A stretch of 62,000 nucleotides of DNA, taken from contig CAUYUJ010017893.1 in assembly GCA_963575745.1 (NCBI GenBank), positions 236,046 through 298,045 on the forward strand. Reading direction: 5' to 3'. The translations under genes were made by a program, and so were the position numbers. Of the stretch, positions 28,510 through 37,987 are shown in pieces. The first letter of the stretch is position 1. Each line of letters opens with the position of its first letter. The notes under the pieces are model-generated. The model searched no databases. It saw nothing but the letters and a program-made list of their open reading frames with translations, and was not told the DNA's origin. This DNA is from Prorocentrum cordatum (Eukaryota > Sar > Dinophyceae > Prorocentrales > Prorocentraceae).

Positions 28510-28612
28510 GAAGTCGTTTAGTAAACGCCCAGGGCCGTGTAGTAAACGCCCAGGGCCGTTTAGCAAACGCCCAAGGTCGTTTAGTAAACGCACAAGGCCG
28601 TTTAGGAAACGC
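28510..28612 (+). repeat. 21-bp tandem repeat, 5 copies
   Basis: CGTTTAGTAAACGCCCAGGG units begin at about 28515, 28536, 28557, 28578 and 28599. Each contains the palindrome CGTTTAGTAAACG. On the minus strand they would encode the heptapeptide FTKRPWA. Confidence 0.92.
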
Positions 28613-28647
28613 CGATTGTCCGGTCCGTGTGGTTTTCCTCCCTTGGG

Positions 28648-28815
28648 TAAGAACGAAGTAGGAAGGCGGATAAAGTAGGTTGGGTCCAGGCCCTCCCAGA
28701 TAAGAACACGACGCAGCAACAAAAACATAATCGACCCTTGAAATATAGGAAGAGTCCTGAAGCAGACTGGGATCTGCGAGTTCAACAACACCTGCTTTCA
28801 ACGACCGGCGTACAC
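28648..28815 (+). repeat. family J dispersed repeat, copy 1
   Basis: GGAAGGCGGATAAAGTAGGT, TGGGTCCAGGCCCTCCCAGA and AACGACCGGCGTACAC recur in order at 34507-34675. Confidence 0.7.
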
Positions 28816-28962
28816 ATCCCCCCCAGGCCTGGCCCATGCTGAGCCCAGAAGCGGTGTATATGCCTTTCTGGCCAAGCCAAAAAGGGGTGTACACACCGCT
28901 CCTGGGCCCAGGATGGGCCAGGAATGGGGCAGTGGATAGTCAAGATCCCGCCGCCCTAGATC

Positions 28963-29117
28963 TAGGTCGGGCATGTCCTCCTACAGGCGGATTTGAAAGG
29001 AAAGATACAATTAGTCACCACATACTCCAAAGCAGTCAAACGAACATGAAAAATCGCCCCCAGACTATATCTAACATATTCTCGAATATTCCTCCTGTAG
29101 AGGGACATGCCCGGCCT
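28963..29117 (+). mobile_element. family A element, complete, 8-bp target duplication
   Basis: TAGGTCGGGCATGTCCTCCT and GAGGGACATGCCCGGCCTCA ends; CCCTAGAT flanks both sides exactly. Confidence 0.85.
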
Positions 29118-29299
29118 CACCCTAGATTAAGGGAGCACGCACAATGATACTGGCGCCCAGCTACTCGCCGACGGAGCTGCCCTGGCAGAGCAACTCTCAT
29201 TCGCGCCAGAGGGCGGGGCCGACGAGGAAGAGCGGGCCAGGAAAGGGAGGGCAAGAGAGGAACCGAGCAGAGGAGGAAGGGACAAGCAGGTAATCATAT

Positions 29300-29450
29300 G
29301 ACATAAACATTAAAACTCGAAGGTCCGCGCAGATTTCTCCGATCGGCGCCCTCCCTGGCGCGCGGAGCGCGCCAGGGGCGGCGCCGGAGGTGCCGCCAGG
29401 GGGTCCAGCGAGGATCGGAGAAATCCGCGCGGACCTCTGAGTTTTTATGT
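29300..29450. mobile_element. family E fold-back element, copy 2
   Basis: Arms AACATTAAAACTCGAAGGTC plus CGCGCAGATTTCTCCGATC and the inverse GATCGGAGAAATCCGCGCGG, ending GAGTTTTTATGTT. Inside is CTGGCGCGCGGAGCGCGCCA. Confidence 0.9.
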
Positions 29451-29625
29451 TTTGCCGTTTTTTACCTAACAGCTTTTGCTGATAGGTTTCTAGTGGGATC
29501 AAAAGAAAACATCTTGATGCCCCAAGGGGGTCTGGGCGGGATCCGGACAAGGAACCGGACAAAAGGGTCAGCCACAGGAATCCTTAGGGATCCTTAAGAA
29601 TTCTTAGGAATCCTTAGGAATCCAT

Positions 29626-30030
29626 TCCCAAAACACCATTCCCAGGCCAGATTTTGAATGCCCGGAGTCAACTGTAGGCCACTTCGTGTTCTTCGTGTTC
29701 CCAGAACACAATTCCCAGGCCACATGTTGAATGCCCGGAGCCAACTGTAGGCCACGTCGTGTTCTTCGTGTTCCCAGAACACCATTCCCAGGCCACATTT
29801 TGAATGCCCGGAGCAAACTGTAGAACACTTCGTGTTCTTCGTGTTCCCAGAACACCATTCCCAGGCCACAATTTTAATGCCCGCAGCCAACTGTAGGCCA
29901 CTTCGTGTTCTACGTGTTCCCAGAACACCATTCGTGTACCATATTTTGATTGCCCGGAGCTGACTGTGGGCCACTTCGTGATCTTCGTGTTCCCAGAACA
30001 TCAGTCCTGTGCCATATTTTGAATGCCCGA
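29626..30030 (+). repeat. 73-bp minisatellite
   Basis: AGAACACCATTCCCAGGCC recurs at 29703, 29776, 29849, 29922 and 29995, exactly 73 bases apart, with a first partial unit at 29630. Confidence 0.97.
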
Positions 30031-30034
30031 GCTG

Positions 30035-31020
30035 AAGCAGGCAGAGGCCGAGGCAGGCTGAGGCCGAGGCAGGCTGAGGCTGAGGCTGAGGCACGCCGAG
30101 GCAGGCTGAGACTCAGGCTGAGGCTGAGGCAGGCTGAGGCTGAGGCAGGCTGAGGCTGAGGCTGACGAAGGCTAAGGCCGAGGCAGGCTGAGGCTTAGGC
30201 TGAGGCAGGCCGAGGCTTAGGTAGGCTGAGACTGAGGCTGAGGCAGGCTGAGGCTGAGGCTGAGGCTGAGGCTGAGGCTGGTGCAGGCTGAGGCTGAGAG
30301 GCTGACGCTGAGGCTGAAGCAGGCTGAGGCTGAGGCTGAGGCAAGCTGAGGCAGGCTGAGGCTGAGGCTGAAGCTGAGGCAGGGCTGATGCTGAGGATGA
30401 GTGAGGCTGATGAGGCCTGAGGCTGATGCTGAGGCAGGCTTGAGGCGAAAGCAGGCTGAGGCTGAGGCTGATGCAGGCTGAGGCTGAGGCAGGCTGAGGC
30501 TGAGGTGAGGCTGAAGGCAGACTGAGGCTGAGGCTGAAGCAGGCTGAGGCTGAGGCTGAGGCAGGCTGAGGCTGAGGCAGGCTGAGGCTGAGGCCGAGGC
30601 AGGCTCAGGCCGAGACAGGCTGAGGCTGAGACTGAGGCTGAGGCTGAGGATGAGGCCGAGGCAGGCCGAAGCTGAGACAAGGTGAGGCTGAATGGGGGGG
30701 GGGAAGGGGGGGAGGAGGGGAGGCTGAGGCAGGCTGAGGCCGAGGCAGGCTGAGGCCGAGGCAGGCTGAGGCTGAGGCTGAGGCAAGCCGAGGCAGGCTG
30801 AGGCTGAGGCTGAGGCTGAGGCTGAGGCTGAGGCAGGCTGAGGCTGAGGCTGAGGCTGATGCTGAGGCAGGCTGAGTCTGAGGCTGACGCAGGCTGAGGC
30901 CGAGGCAGGCTGAGACTGAGGCTGAGGCAGGCTGAGGCTGAGGCCGAGGCAGGCTGAGGCTGAGGCTGAGGCAAGCCGAGGCAGGCTGAGGCTGAGGCTG
31001 AAACTGAGGCAGGCTGAGAC
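30035..31020 (+). repeat. (GGCTGA)n array
   Basis: Imperfect hexamer array with GGCAGGCTGAGGCTGA higher-order pattern. The long Ser/Gln/Pro/Ala frames on the minus strand are artefacts. Confidence 0.98.
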
Positions 31021-31270
31021 ATCAGTAGGAATACATAGGAATCCTCAGGAATCCCTAGGAATCCCTAGGAATCCTTAGGAATCCGTAGGCATCCTTAGGA
31101 ATCCGTAGGCATAGTTAAGCATCCTCAGGAATCTTTAGGATTCCCTAGGAATCCTTAAGAATCCCTAGGAATCCCTAGGAATCAGGATTCCGAAGGATTC
31201 CTAAGGATTCCTATGGATTCCTAAGAATGCCTAAGGATGCCTTAGGAATCCATAGGAATCCTTAGGATTC
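31020..31270 (+). repeat. TAGGAATCCC decamer array, partly inverted
   Basis: AGGAATCCCT units on the left half turn into GGATTCCTAA units on the right (31190 onward), so the array is a large inverted repeat. Confidence 0.88.
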
Positions 31271-31564
31271 CATTGGATCCTAAGGCCGTTGCCACTGTGA
31301 CTGTCATTGCGAATGCGACTGCGACTGCGAGAACAGCAGAATTCCACAACTGGATTCTCATCTGGATCTTAGGAGGAATGCTTCCAGATATGCTTATACA
31401 CATCGCTGTTAGGTTGCTTTGCCGGGATACTTTCGCTCCCCTAACCAAGAAGCTGTTGAGATCGAACGTCACCAACGTTCGGCGGTAGACAAACCTCGCT
31501 GCAGCAAACCTCCATTTCGTGAAAAGAGCCTAGGACCGAAACCGACAGACCTGGACCCGCAACA

Positions 31565-31640
31565 ATGACGGCCGCGCCGCCCTCTCGCGAACCGAAGACG
31601 GCCAATTCGCTGGTCGACGTGTCAGGGTAGGAGGCCGATC
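31565..31640 (+). CDS. candidate first exon, MTA-PSREPKT paralogue 2
   Basis: ATG at 31565 opens MTAAPPSREPKTANSLVDVS, then GG and a possible GTAGGAG splice donor. See 27742 for the synonymous pattern that supports coding. The upstream 80 bases also match that copy. Downstream sequence (31650-31800) is GC-rich and might hold the next exon. Confidence 0.45.
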
Positions 31641-31804
31641 CACCTCCGACATGTCTTGCTCTGTTCGGCAGAGGGGCCCCCGAAGCCCCCGCCCCGCTCC
31701 CCCATGGGGCCAGGCTCTTCCCCCCGAGGTTGCCTGCCCGAAGGCCCCGCGGAGTCCAGCGGGGGCCCCCGCTGGCAGCAACGGCCGACCCCGGCGCTGC
31801 ATCC

Positions 31805-33800
31805 TCTTTTACCTAACAGCGAAGACTGATAGGCTTCTAGTAGGGCCAAAAGAGAGCATCATGACTCCCCAAGGGGGTCTGGGCAGATGCCGGACGGGTG
31901 CCGCGGAAAACCGGGGACTCCTTTTTTAGCCAACAGTAGCGCACTTCGTGGTCTTCGAGTTCCCAGAACTCCAGTCCTGGGCATGATTTTGAATGCCCGG
32001 AGCAAACTGTAAGCCACTTCGTGTTCTGCGAGTTCCCAGAACTCCATTCCTGGGCATGATTTTGAATGCCTGGAGCCAACTGTAGGCCACTTCGTGGTCT
32101 GCGAGTTCCCAGAACTCCATTCCTGGGCATGATTTTGAATGCCTGGAGCCAACTGTAGGCCACTTCGTGTTCTTCGAGTTCCCAGAACTCCATTCCCGGG
32201 CCACATTTTGAATGCTGAGGCAGGCTGATGCTGAGGCTGAGGCAGGCTGAGGCTGAGGCAGGCTGAGGCTAAGGCCGAGGCTGAAGGCAGACTGAGGCTG
32301 AGGCTGATACAGGCTCAGGCTGAGGCTGAGGCAGGCTGAGGCTGAGGCTGAGGCAGGCTGATGCTGAGGCACGCTGAGGCTGAGGCTGAGGCTGATGCAG
32401 GCTGAGGCTGAGGCATACTGAGGCTGAGGCCGAAGCTGAAGGCAGACTGAGGCTGAGGCTGAAGCAGGCTGAGGCTCAGGCTCAGGCTGAGGCAGGCTGA
32501 TGCTGAGGCAGGCTGAGGCTGAGGCTCAGGCTGATGCAGGCTGAGGCTGAGGCAGACTGAGGCTGAGGCTGAGGCAGGCTGATGCTGAGGCAGGCTGAGG
32601 CTGAGGCTGAGGCTAAGGCAGGCTGAGGCTGAGGCCGAGGCTGAAGGCAGACTGAGGCTGAGGCAGGCTGAGGCTGAGGCTGAGGCACGCTGAGGCTGAG
32701 GCTGAGGCAGGCTGATGCTGAGGCAGGCTGAGGCTGAGGCTGAGGCTGAGGCAGGCTGAGGCTGAGGCTGAGGCTGGCTGAAGCTGAGGCTGAGGCTGAT
32801 GCAGGCTGAGGCTGAGGCAGCCTGAGGCTGAGGCCGAGGCTGAGGCAGACTGAGGCTGAGGCCGAGGCTGGCTGAAGCTGAGGCTGAGGCTGAGGCAGGC
32901 TGAGGCTGAGGCCGAGGCAGGCTGATGCTGAGGCAGGCTGAGGCTGAGGCTGAGGCTGAGGCTCATGCAGGCTGAGGCTGAGGCAGGCGGAGGCTGAGGC
33001 CGAGGCTGAAGGCAGACTGAGGCTGAGGATGAGGCAGGCTGAGGCTGAGGCTGAGGCAGGCTGAGGATGAGGCAGGCCGAGGCTGAGGCTGAGGCTGATG
33101 CAGGCTGAGGCTGAGGCAGGCTGAGGCTGAGGCCGAGGCTGAAGGCAGACTGAGGCTGAGGCTGAAGCAGGCTGAGGCTGAAGCAGGCTGAGGCTGAGGC
33201 TGAGGCAGGCTGAGGCTGAGGCTGCTGAAGCTGAGGCTGGGGCTGTGCAGGCTTCTCACTGAGGCAGGCTGAGGCTGAGGCCGAGCTGCAACGCGACTGA
33301 GGCTTGCGCTGAAGGCAGATGAGGCTGAGGCTGAAGCAGGCTGAGGCTGAGGCTGAGGCTGAGGCGGCTGATGTGAGGCAGGCTGAGGCTTGAGGCTGGA
33401 GGCTGATGCAGGCCTCAGGCTGAGGCAGGCTGAGTGCTGAGGCTCGAGACAGGCTGAGGCTGAGGCTGAGGCAGGCTGAGGCTGATGCAGGCTGAGGCGG
33501 AGGCTGAGGCTGATGCAGGCTGAGGCTGAGGCAGGCTGAGGCTGAGGCCGAGGCTGAAGGCAGACTGATGCTGAGGCTGAAGCAGGCTGAGGCTGAGGCT
33601 GAGGCAGGCTGAGGCTGAGGCAGGCTGAGGCTGAGGCTGTGACTGCGACTGCCGTTGCCACTGCGACTGTAATCTTGAATGCGACTACGACTGCGAGAAC
33701 AGCAGAATTCTACAACTGGATTCTCATCTGAATCTTGAGGGCAATGCTTCCAGATATGCTCCTACACATCGCTGTTAGGTTGCTTTGCCGGGATAATTCC
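31805..33800 (+). repeat. 2-kb composite repeat, copy 2
   Basis: Leader 31808-31925, 73-bp minisatellite 31935-32215 (AGAACT spacing 31965, 32038, 32111, 32184), CTGAGG array 32215-33640, tail 33640-33800. The decamer array of copy 1 is absent. Confidence 0.88.
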
Positions 33801-33944
33801 GCAACGGGCGCTTTCGCTCCGTGTCGGGCTCCGGGACCCTCACAGATCTGGCTGCGGCTCGACGCGAGGGCGCAGAAAGATGGGGTCCGGGGCTCTGGTC
33901 GTGACTCGTGTTGGCAATGCTGCATTTCCTTTTGCAACGCCGGA

Positions 33945-34110
33945 TCTCGGGGAAACCGAAAGGTGCCGGTACCGCTGCTCCCCGGACCTCTCGTGCGGTG
34001 CGTTCTGACCAGAATTTCGAGGCGAATCTTGCGGTGGCGGCGAAGGCCGCCCAGGAGGCCCGACAAGGGGAAAGCGAGCGAAGGGTAGAGGTCTGGGTAC
34101 ATTTTCCCCC
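33945..34110 (-). mobile_element. family C element, reverse orientation
   Basis: On the minus strand GATTCGCCTCGAAATTCTGG, GTCAGAACGCACCGC, GAGGTCCGGGGAGCAGCGG and GGCACCTTTCGGTTTCCCC, with GAGGGGGAAAATGTACCC at its start. It is the closest full-length relative of protease intron 1. Confidence 0.8.
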
Positions 34111-34285
34111 TCTCTGAGGTCTCGGGGTGCCCTGCCCGAGCCGCTCTTTTGTAGCATCCGCAGCGCCCGCCAGCGGTCGCGGGTGCGGGCGTCGCGCCTC
34201 CAGCGGGGCGCGCCGGGCACGAGGCGCGAAGGGGCGCGGGCGGGAAGCGGAAGGCAAGGGCGAGAGCGAAGCCGCGGCAGGACCT

Positions 34286-34443
34286 GATGGGCTTGTTTTC
34301 CACCACCACCGCCACCACAAGTTGGAGGGCGAAGGGGTCCTCCTCCTCCTCCTCCTCCTCCTCCTCCTCCTCCTCTACCTCCTCCTCCTCCTCCTGCCCC
34401 TCCGACTTATGGTGGTGGTGGTGGAGGAAAACAAGCCCATCAG
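34286..34443. mobile_element. family N inverted repeat carrying a CCT array, copy 2
   Basis: CTGATGGGCTTGTTTTCCAC and GAGGAAAACAAGCCCATCAG are nearly perfect inverted ends. Between them are GTTGGAGGGCGAAGGGGTCC, a CTCCTC array and GGTGGTGGTGG. Confidence 0.9.
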
Positions 34444-34506
34444 GACTGGCTCAAGACACTTTGCAGGATTCCCAGAGAAATGATCTGAAGGTCGGTCGGG
34501 AGGAGT

Positions 34507-34675
34507 AGGTAAAGACATGAGGCAGGAAGGCGGATATACAAAGCAGGTTGGGTTCAGTCCCTCCCAGAGAGTGACAAGACACAGCAAAAGCGGAGCGATC
34601 CTTGAAGTAGGCAGGCGCTAGAAGCAGGGATCTGAGAATCCAGAAAACCCTACTTGCAGCGACCGGCGTGTACAG
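34507..34675 (+). repeat. family J dispersed repeat, copy 2
   Basis: GGAAGGCGGATATACAAAGC to GCAGCGACCGGCGTGTACA, see 28648. Confidence 0.7.
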
Positions 34676-34834
34676 TCGGACTTGATTGGACAGGACACGC
34701 GAGACGACACAAGACCCTTCCGAGGGTCACGTTGCCCTAGGAACGCAGGAAGGTCGCGAGGCACAGGACACACATTTGATTTGGCAAGGCCGGCCTACCA
34801 AGCAGGGCCGACTGTAGTAGCACAAGTCTCGGAA

Positions 34835-34847
34835 CGTATCATCATCG

Positions 34848-34891
<44 letters not shown>

Positions 34892-35002
34892 GTCAGCATC
34901 ATCACCATCACCATCACCATCGCCATCACCATCACCATCACCATTACCGTCATCACCATCATCAGCATGATGATGATGAGCATCATCATTATCATGCTCA
35001 GT

Positions 35003-35097
<95 letters not shown>

Positions 35098-35130
35098 TAT
35101 CATTATCATCATCGTCATCGTCGTCGTCGG
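34835..35130 (+). repeat. (ATC)n microsatellite
   Basis: Nearly pure CAT trinucleotides with (CACCAT) stretches. Confidence 0.98.
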
Positions 35131-35326
35131 CGGCGGCATCATCATCGCTGCCTGTTGCTCTTCCGAAGCAGGGTCCGGGCGCCGAGCGTCGGCGAAGGGG
35201 CGGTGCGCTGGTGGCCTCGGGCACGGAGGGCGGCGTGCAGCAACCTCACTCGATACACACGCGGAGCACGTGGAGGCCGAGCTTGGCACGGGCCAATGGC
35301 TCTGGTACCTTGAACCATCGATGCCT

Positions 35327-35514
35327 ACAGTCGGGGCGTTGACCTAAGGAACCCTAAATAAGGAACGAGGCCCCTTTTTTCCCCACACGTTAAACCTCAA
35401 TTTCCCATGGAAGACCTCAGGAACACATGAGGCAAACTGTTAAGCAATCAGGGACCTCCGAGCCCCTCCCCAACGAAAAGTGTTCCTTCTTCATCGCCCC
35501 GACTGTACCTTGCG
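35327..35514. mobile_element. family O element, copy 2
   Basis: TACAGTCGGGGCGTTGACCT and CGCCCCGACTGTA ends; interior AACCCTAAATAAGGAACGAG. Confidence 0.85.
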
Positions 35515-35705
35515 CGCCCTCATGCTGATGCTGAGGCATCGCCAGCTCGATGCCTAGGCATCACCAGGTCGATGCCTGAGCATGGGCTACGCCCAGCTAC
35601 GTCCGTGGATGCATCCCTCGATGCATGCGTAGGCATACCCATGCGGATGCCTACGCATCTTAGGCATGGATACGGCCATGCCTATGCATGCTACGATGAT
35701 GCGTA
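35515..35705 (+). repeat. GATGC/GCATC-rich palindrome cluster
   Basis: About 20 GATGC or GCATC pentamers within 190 bases, for example GATGCCTAGGCATC and TGCCTACGCATC. Confidence 0.75.
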
Positions 35706-35847
35706 GGCATCTGGGCTGGGGGGCTCACGGCGATGGCTGGTAACAGAGCGAGCAGGCCGACCCGTCACGCCCGGAGTGCTGGTGCACCCAGCCACGCGAG
35801 GGGGCCTAGGGACGGGAGAACATGCGGCCACGAGTGTGAACCATGTG

Positions 35848-35960
35848 ATCAGAGGCCTCCCAGATGGGGTCGGAGCGGGTGGGGTCGGAGGATCGCGCCG
35901 CATCGCCGATGGATCTACTCCGACCCCATCCAAAGGGCCCAGAGTGCAATCCAGCTCTCT
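35848..35960. mobile_element. family H element, short palindromic copy
   Basis: GAGGCCTCCCAGATGGGGTC and GGATCGCGCCGCATCGCCGA, then ATCTACTCCGACCCCATCC inverted. Confidence 0.7.
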
Positions 35961-36041
35961 CCAAGGCCGATGAAACACCTGCTTTAGGACCTGCGGAGGG
36001 CAAGAGCGGTGGCCGACACATTCCAGCATCCACCTGCTAGA

Positions 36042-37109
36042 GTTAGGTCGGGCGTGTCCGCCTACAGGTGGATCTTGGGCGATAAGTCAAAAATAGTCAA
36101 ACTATGAACAACAACAACAACATCAATAATGTTAAGACTGTTCACCCTTATATGCTCGAGAGTCCATTAACGCGTATTTCCCAAACCATCGATACCCGCC
36201 CTCTTCGTCTTCGATCGAACCCCTTTTGGGGGGTATACCTTTCTTCCCTGCAGGCCAGGCCCCAGCAAGCGGCGGGGCGGCCGCGGACCGTCGGCCTGGC
36301 CAGTGGCAGCGCTGATCGGCGGGGCGGCCGCGGACCGTCGACCCGACCCAAGAGGGACGGACAGGGGACCGACCACGACGACGACGACGACGACGACGAC
36401 GACGTCGAAGACGACGGCGACGACGACGACGACGGCGACGACGAGCGAAAGCGAGAGCGAAAGAGAACGACAGCAGGGCCACGAAGGGCACGAAGTAGGC
36501 CACGAAGGGCGACAGCGGGGACGCGAAGGGAATGCGTATGGGGCCACGAAGAGCGCGAACGAGCGGGGGCCACGAAGTGCAGATGATGCGGAGCCACAGA
36601 AAGCAACTATGGGGCCACTGAGGGTAGCAACTGGGCCACGTAGGACAGCGAGGGGGACACAAATTGCGACAGCGGGGCCACGAAGGGCATGCACATGGGG
36701 CCACAACGGGCGCGACTCCTGGGTGCCTGGGTGTCGGGAGCGCGGCGCTTGGGCAAGTTGCAGGAAATTCCAACGCCAGGCCATTCTTCAGTAAGTTGCA
36801 AGCAAGTCTCCAGCGAGAGCGCGACTCCAGAGCGCCGGGAGTGCGATTCCTGAATAAATTGGGGGAGCGATCCTGAATCAAATGCGAGGAAGTCTCGGGC
36901 GGGAGCGGGGGTCCCGGCTAAATTGTGAGGAAGTCTCAGGCGGGAGCCGTTGTTGTTGTAACCAGGGGGCCAGGGGCCCAGTTTGAGCACCAAGAATTTC
37001 CCTGTCAAAAAACAGGGTGCGAGCGTCGAAGGGCACACTTTGATGGAGAAAAAACAATATGCACCGGTGGGGGGGACCAACAATTATTCTTCTGCAGAAA
37101 TGAGACTTC

Positions 37110-37141
<32 letters not shown>

Positions 37142-37143
37142 CC

Positions 37144-37195
<52 letters not shown>

Positions 37196-37390
37196 CCACA
37201 ACCACAACCACAACCACAACCACAACCACAACAACCTACAACAACGACGACGACGACAACGACGACGACAACGACAACGACAACAACAACAACAACAACA
37301 ACAAACAAAAATAGTTCAAAAATCGTCCACCGACTATTCCATCACTATTTTCGACTATTCCTCCTCTGCAGGGACAAGCCAAACACAATG
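36042..37390 (+). mobile_element. family A element opened by 1.2 kb
   Basis: The left end TTAGGTCGGGCGTGTCCGCC lies at 36042. The right core AAAATCGTCCACCGACTATT and degenerate end CCTCCTCTGCAGGGACAAGC lie at 37318-37385. Between are a GAC array (36376-36450), GGGGCCACGAAGGGC units (36475-36735) and a CAA array (37105-37310). Confidence 0.55.
37105..37310 (+). repeat. (CAA)n then (ACG/ACA)n microsatellite
   Basis: ACAACAACA with CCACAA interruptions, then CGACGACGACAA. Confidence 0.98.
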
Positions 37391-37399
37391 CTAGAGCTT

Positions 37400-37985
37400 G
37401 TGCAGGGGCTGCTGTGGCGAAAGGGCGGGAACCAGGACGGCCTTACAATCTACTCGGGTGCCCAACCGCCTCGCGGTGCACAACTCTGGGCCTGCCAGGG
37501 CCAGTTCACCTGAGGAGAAGGAGGAGGAGAATTCGGGAGAATTCGGCGGCGACGATGTCGAGTTTCGCCTAAGCGGGTGCCGCGTCGGGAGCCTAGAAGC
37601 ACTTGGGGCCCCTAGAGCGGCACGGGTCCCGTGGGCCTCAGAGATTCTGAAAATCTGGGCACGGGCGCTAGTGTGGGATATCCTTACCCCGAGACAGCCG
37701 AGAAAATACGTACTTCCCAATATTAGTGGGGGCCCCGCAGGGGCTGAACAGCCCCTTAATACCAGCCCCGTCAGACGCTTTGGCTCGACGGCCATAGATT
37801 TTGCACCACCACGTGGGGGCATGCTCTGCATACCCCATGGTGTGCGAAGGGTGAACTGATCTAGCACCTATCTGGACACAGTGCCTAGTGTCTACTTCCC
37901 CACGGGCCCTTGGGTTCCCAGGGGCAGGGGTTTGCAGATCCTAAGCCATCTTTTGATGGTCGTGAGCCCAGACTTGCTGCTGCTT
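37400..37985 (-). other. possible 3-prime flank of the retrotransposon
   Basis: Unique sequence between the RNase H stop and the family A element. It has no convincing protein. I found no clear poly-A tail or target duplication. Confidence 0.3.
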
Positions 37986-37987
37986 GC

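Larger units (their letters stand above)
29463..31480 (+). repeat. 2-kb composite repeat, copy 1
   Basis: Order: leader (CTGATAGGTTTCTAGTGGG ... CCCCAAGGGGGTCTGGGC), 73-bp minisatellite (29626-30030), CTGAGG array (30035-31020), TAGGAATCC array (31020-31270), and a unique tail (ACAGCAGAATTCCACAACTG ... ATCGCTGTTAGGTTGCTTTG). The second copy (31805-33800) repeats leader, minisatellite, CTGAGG array and tail in the same order. Confidence 0.88.

Noticed and set aside
29626-30030. CRISPR-like array
   Set aside because: The 73-bp units are contiguous with no unique spacers, and the DNA is eukaryotic.
30195-33661. Minus-strand frames rich in Ser, Gln, Pro, Ala and Leu up to 275 codons
   Set aside because: The hexamer CTGAGG array has no stop in this frame; composition follows the repeat.
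37391-37867. Open frames on both strands downstream of the RNase H
   Set aside because: Codon bias is weak and neither product resembles protein; more likely the 3-prime flank of the retrotransposon.
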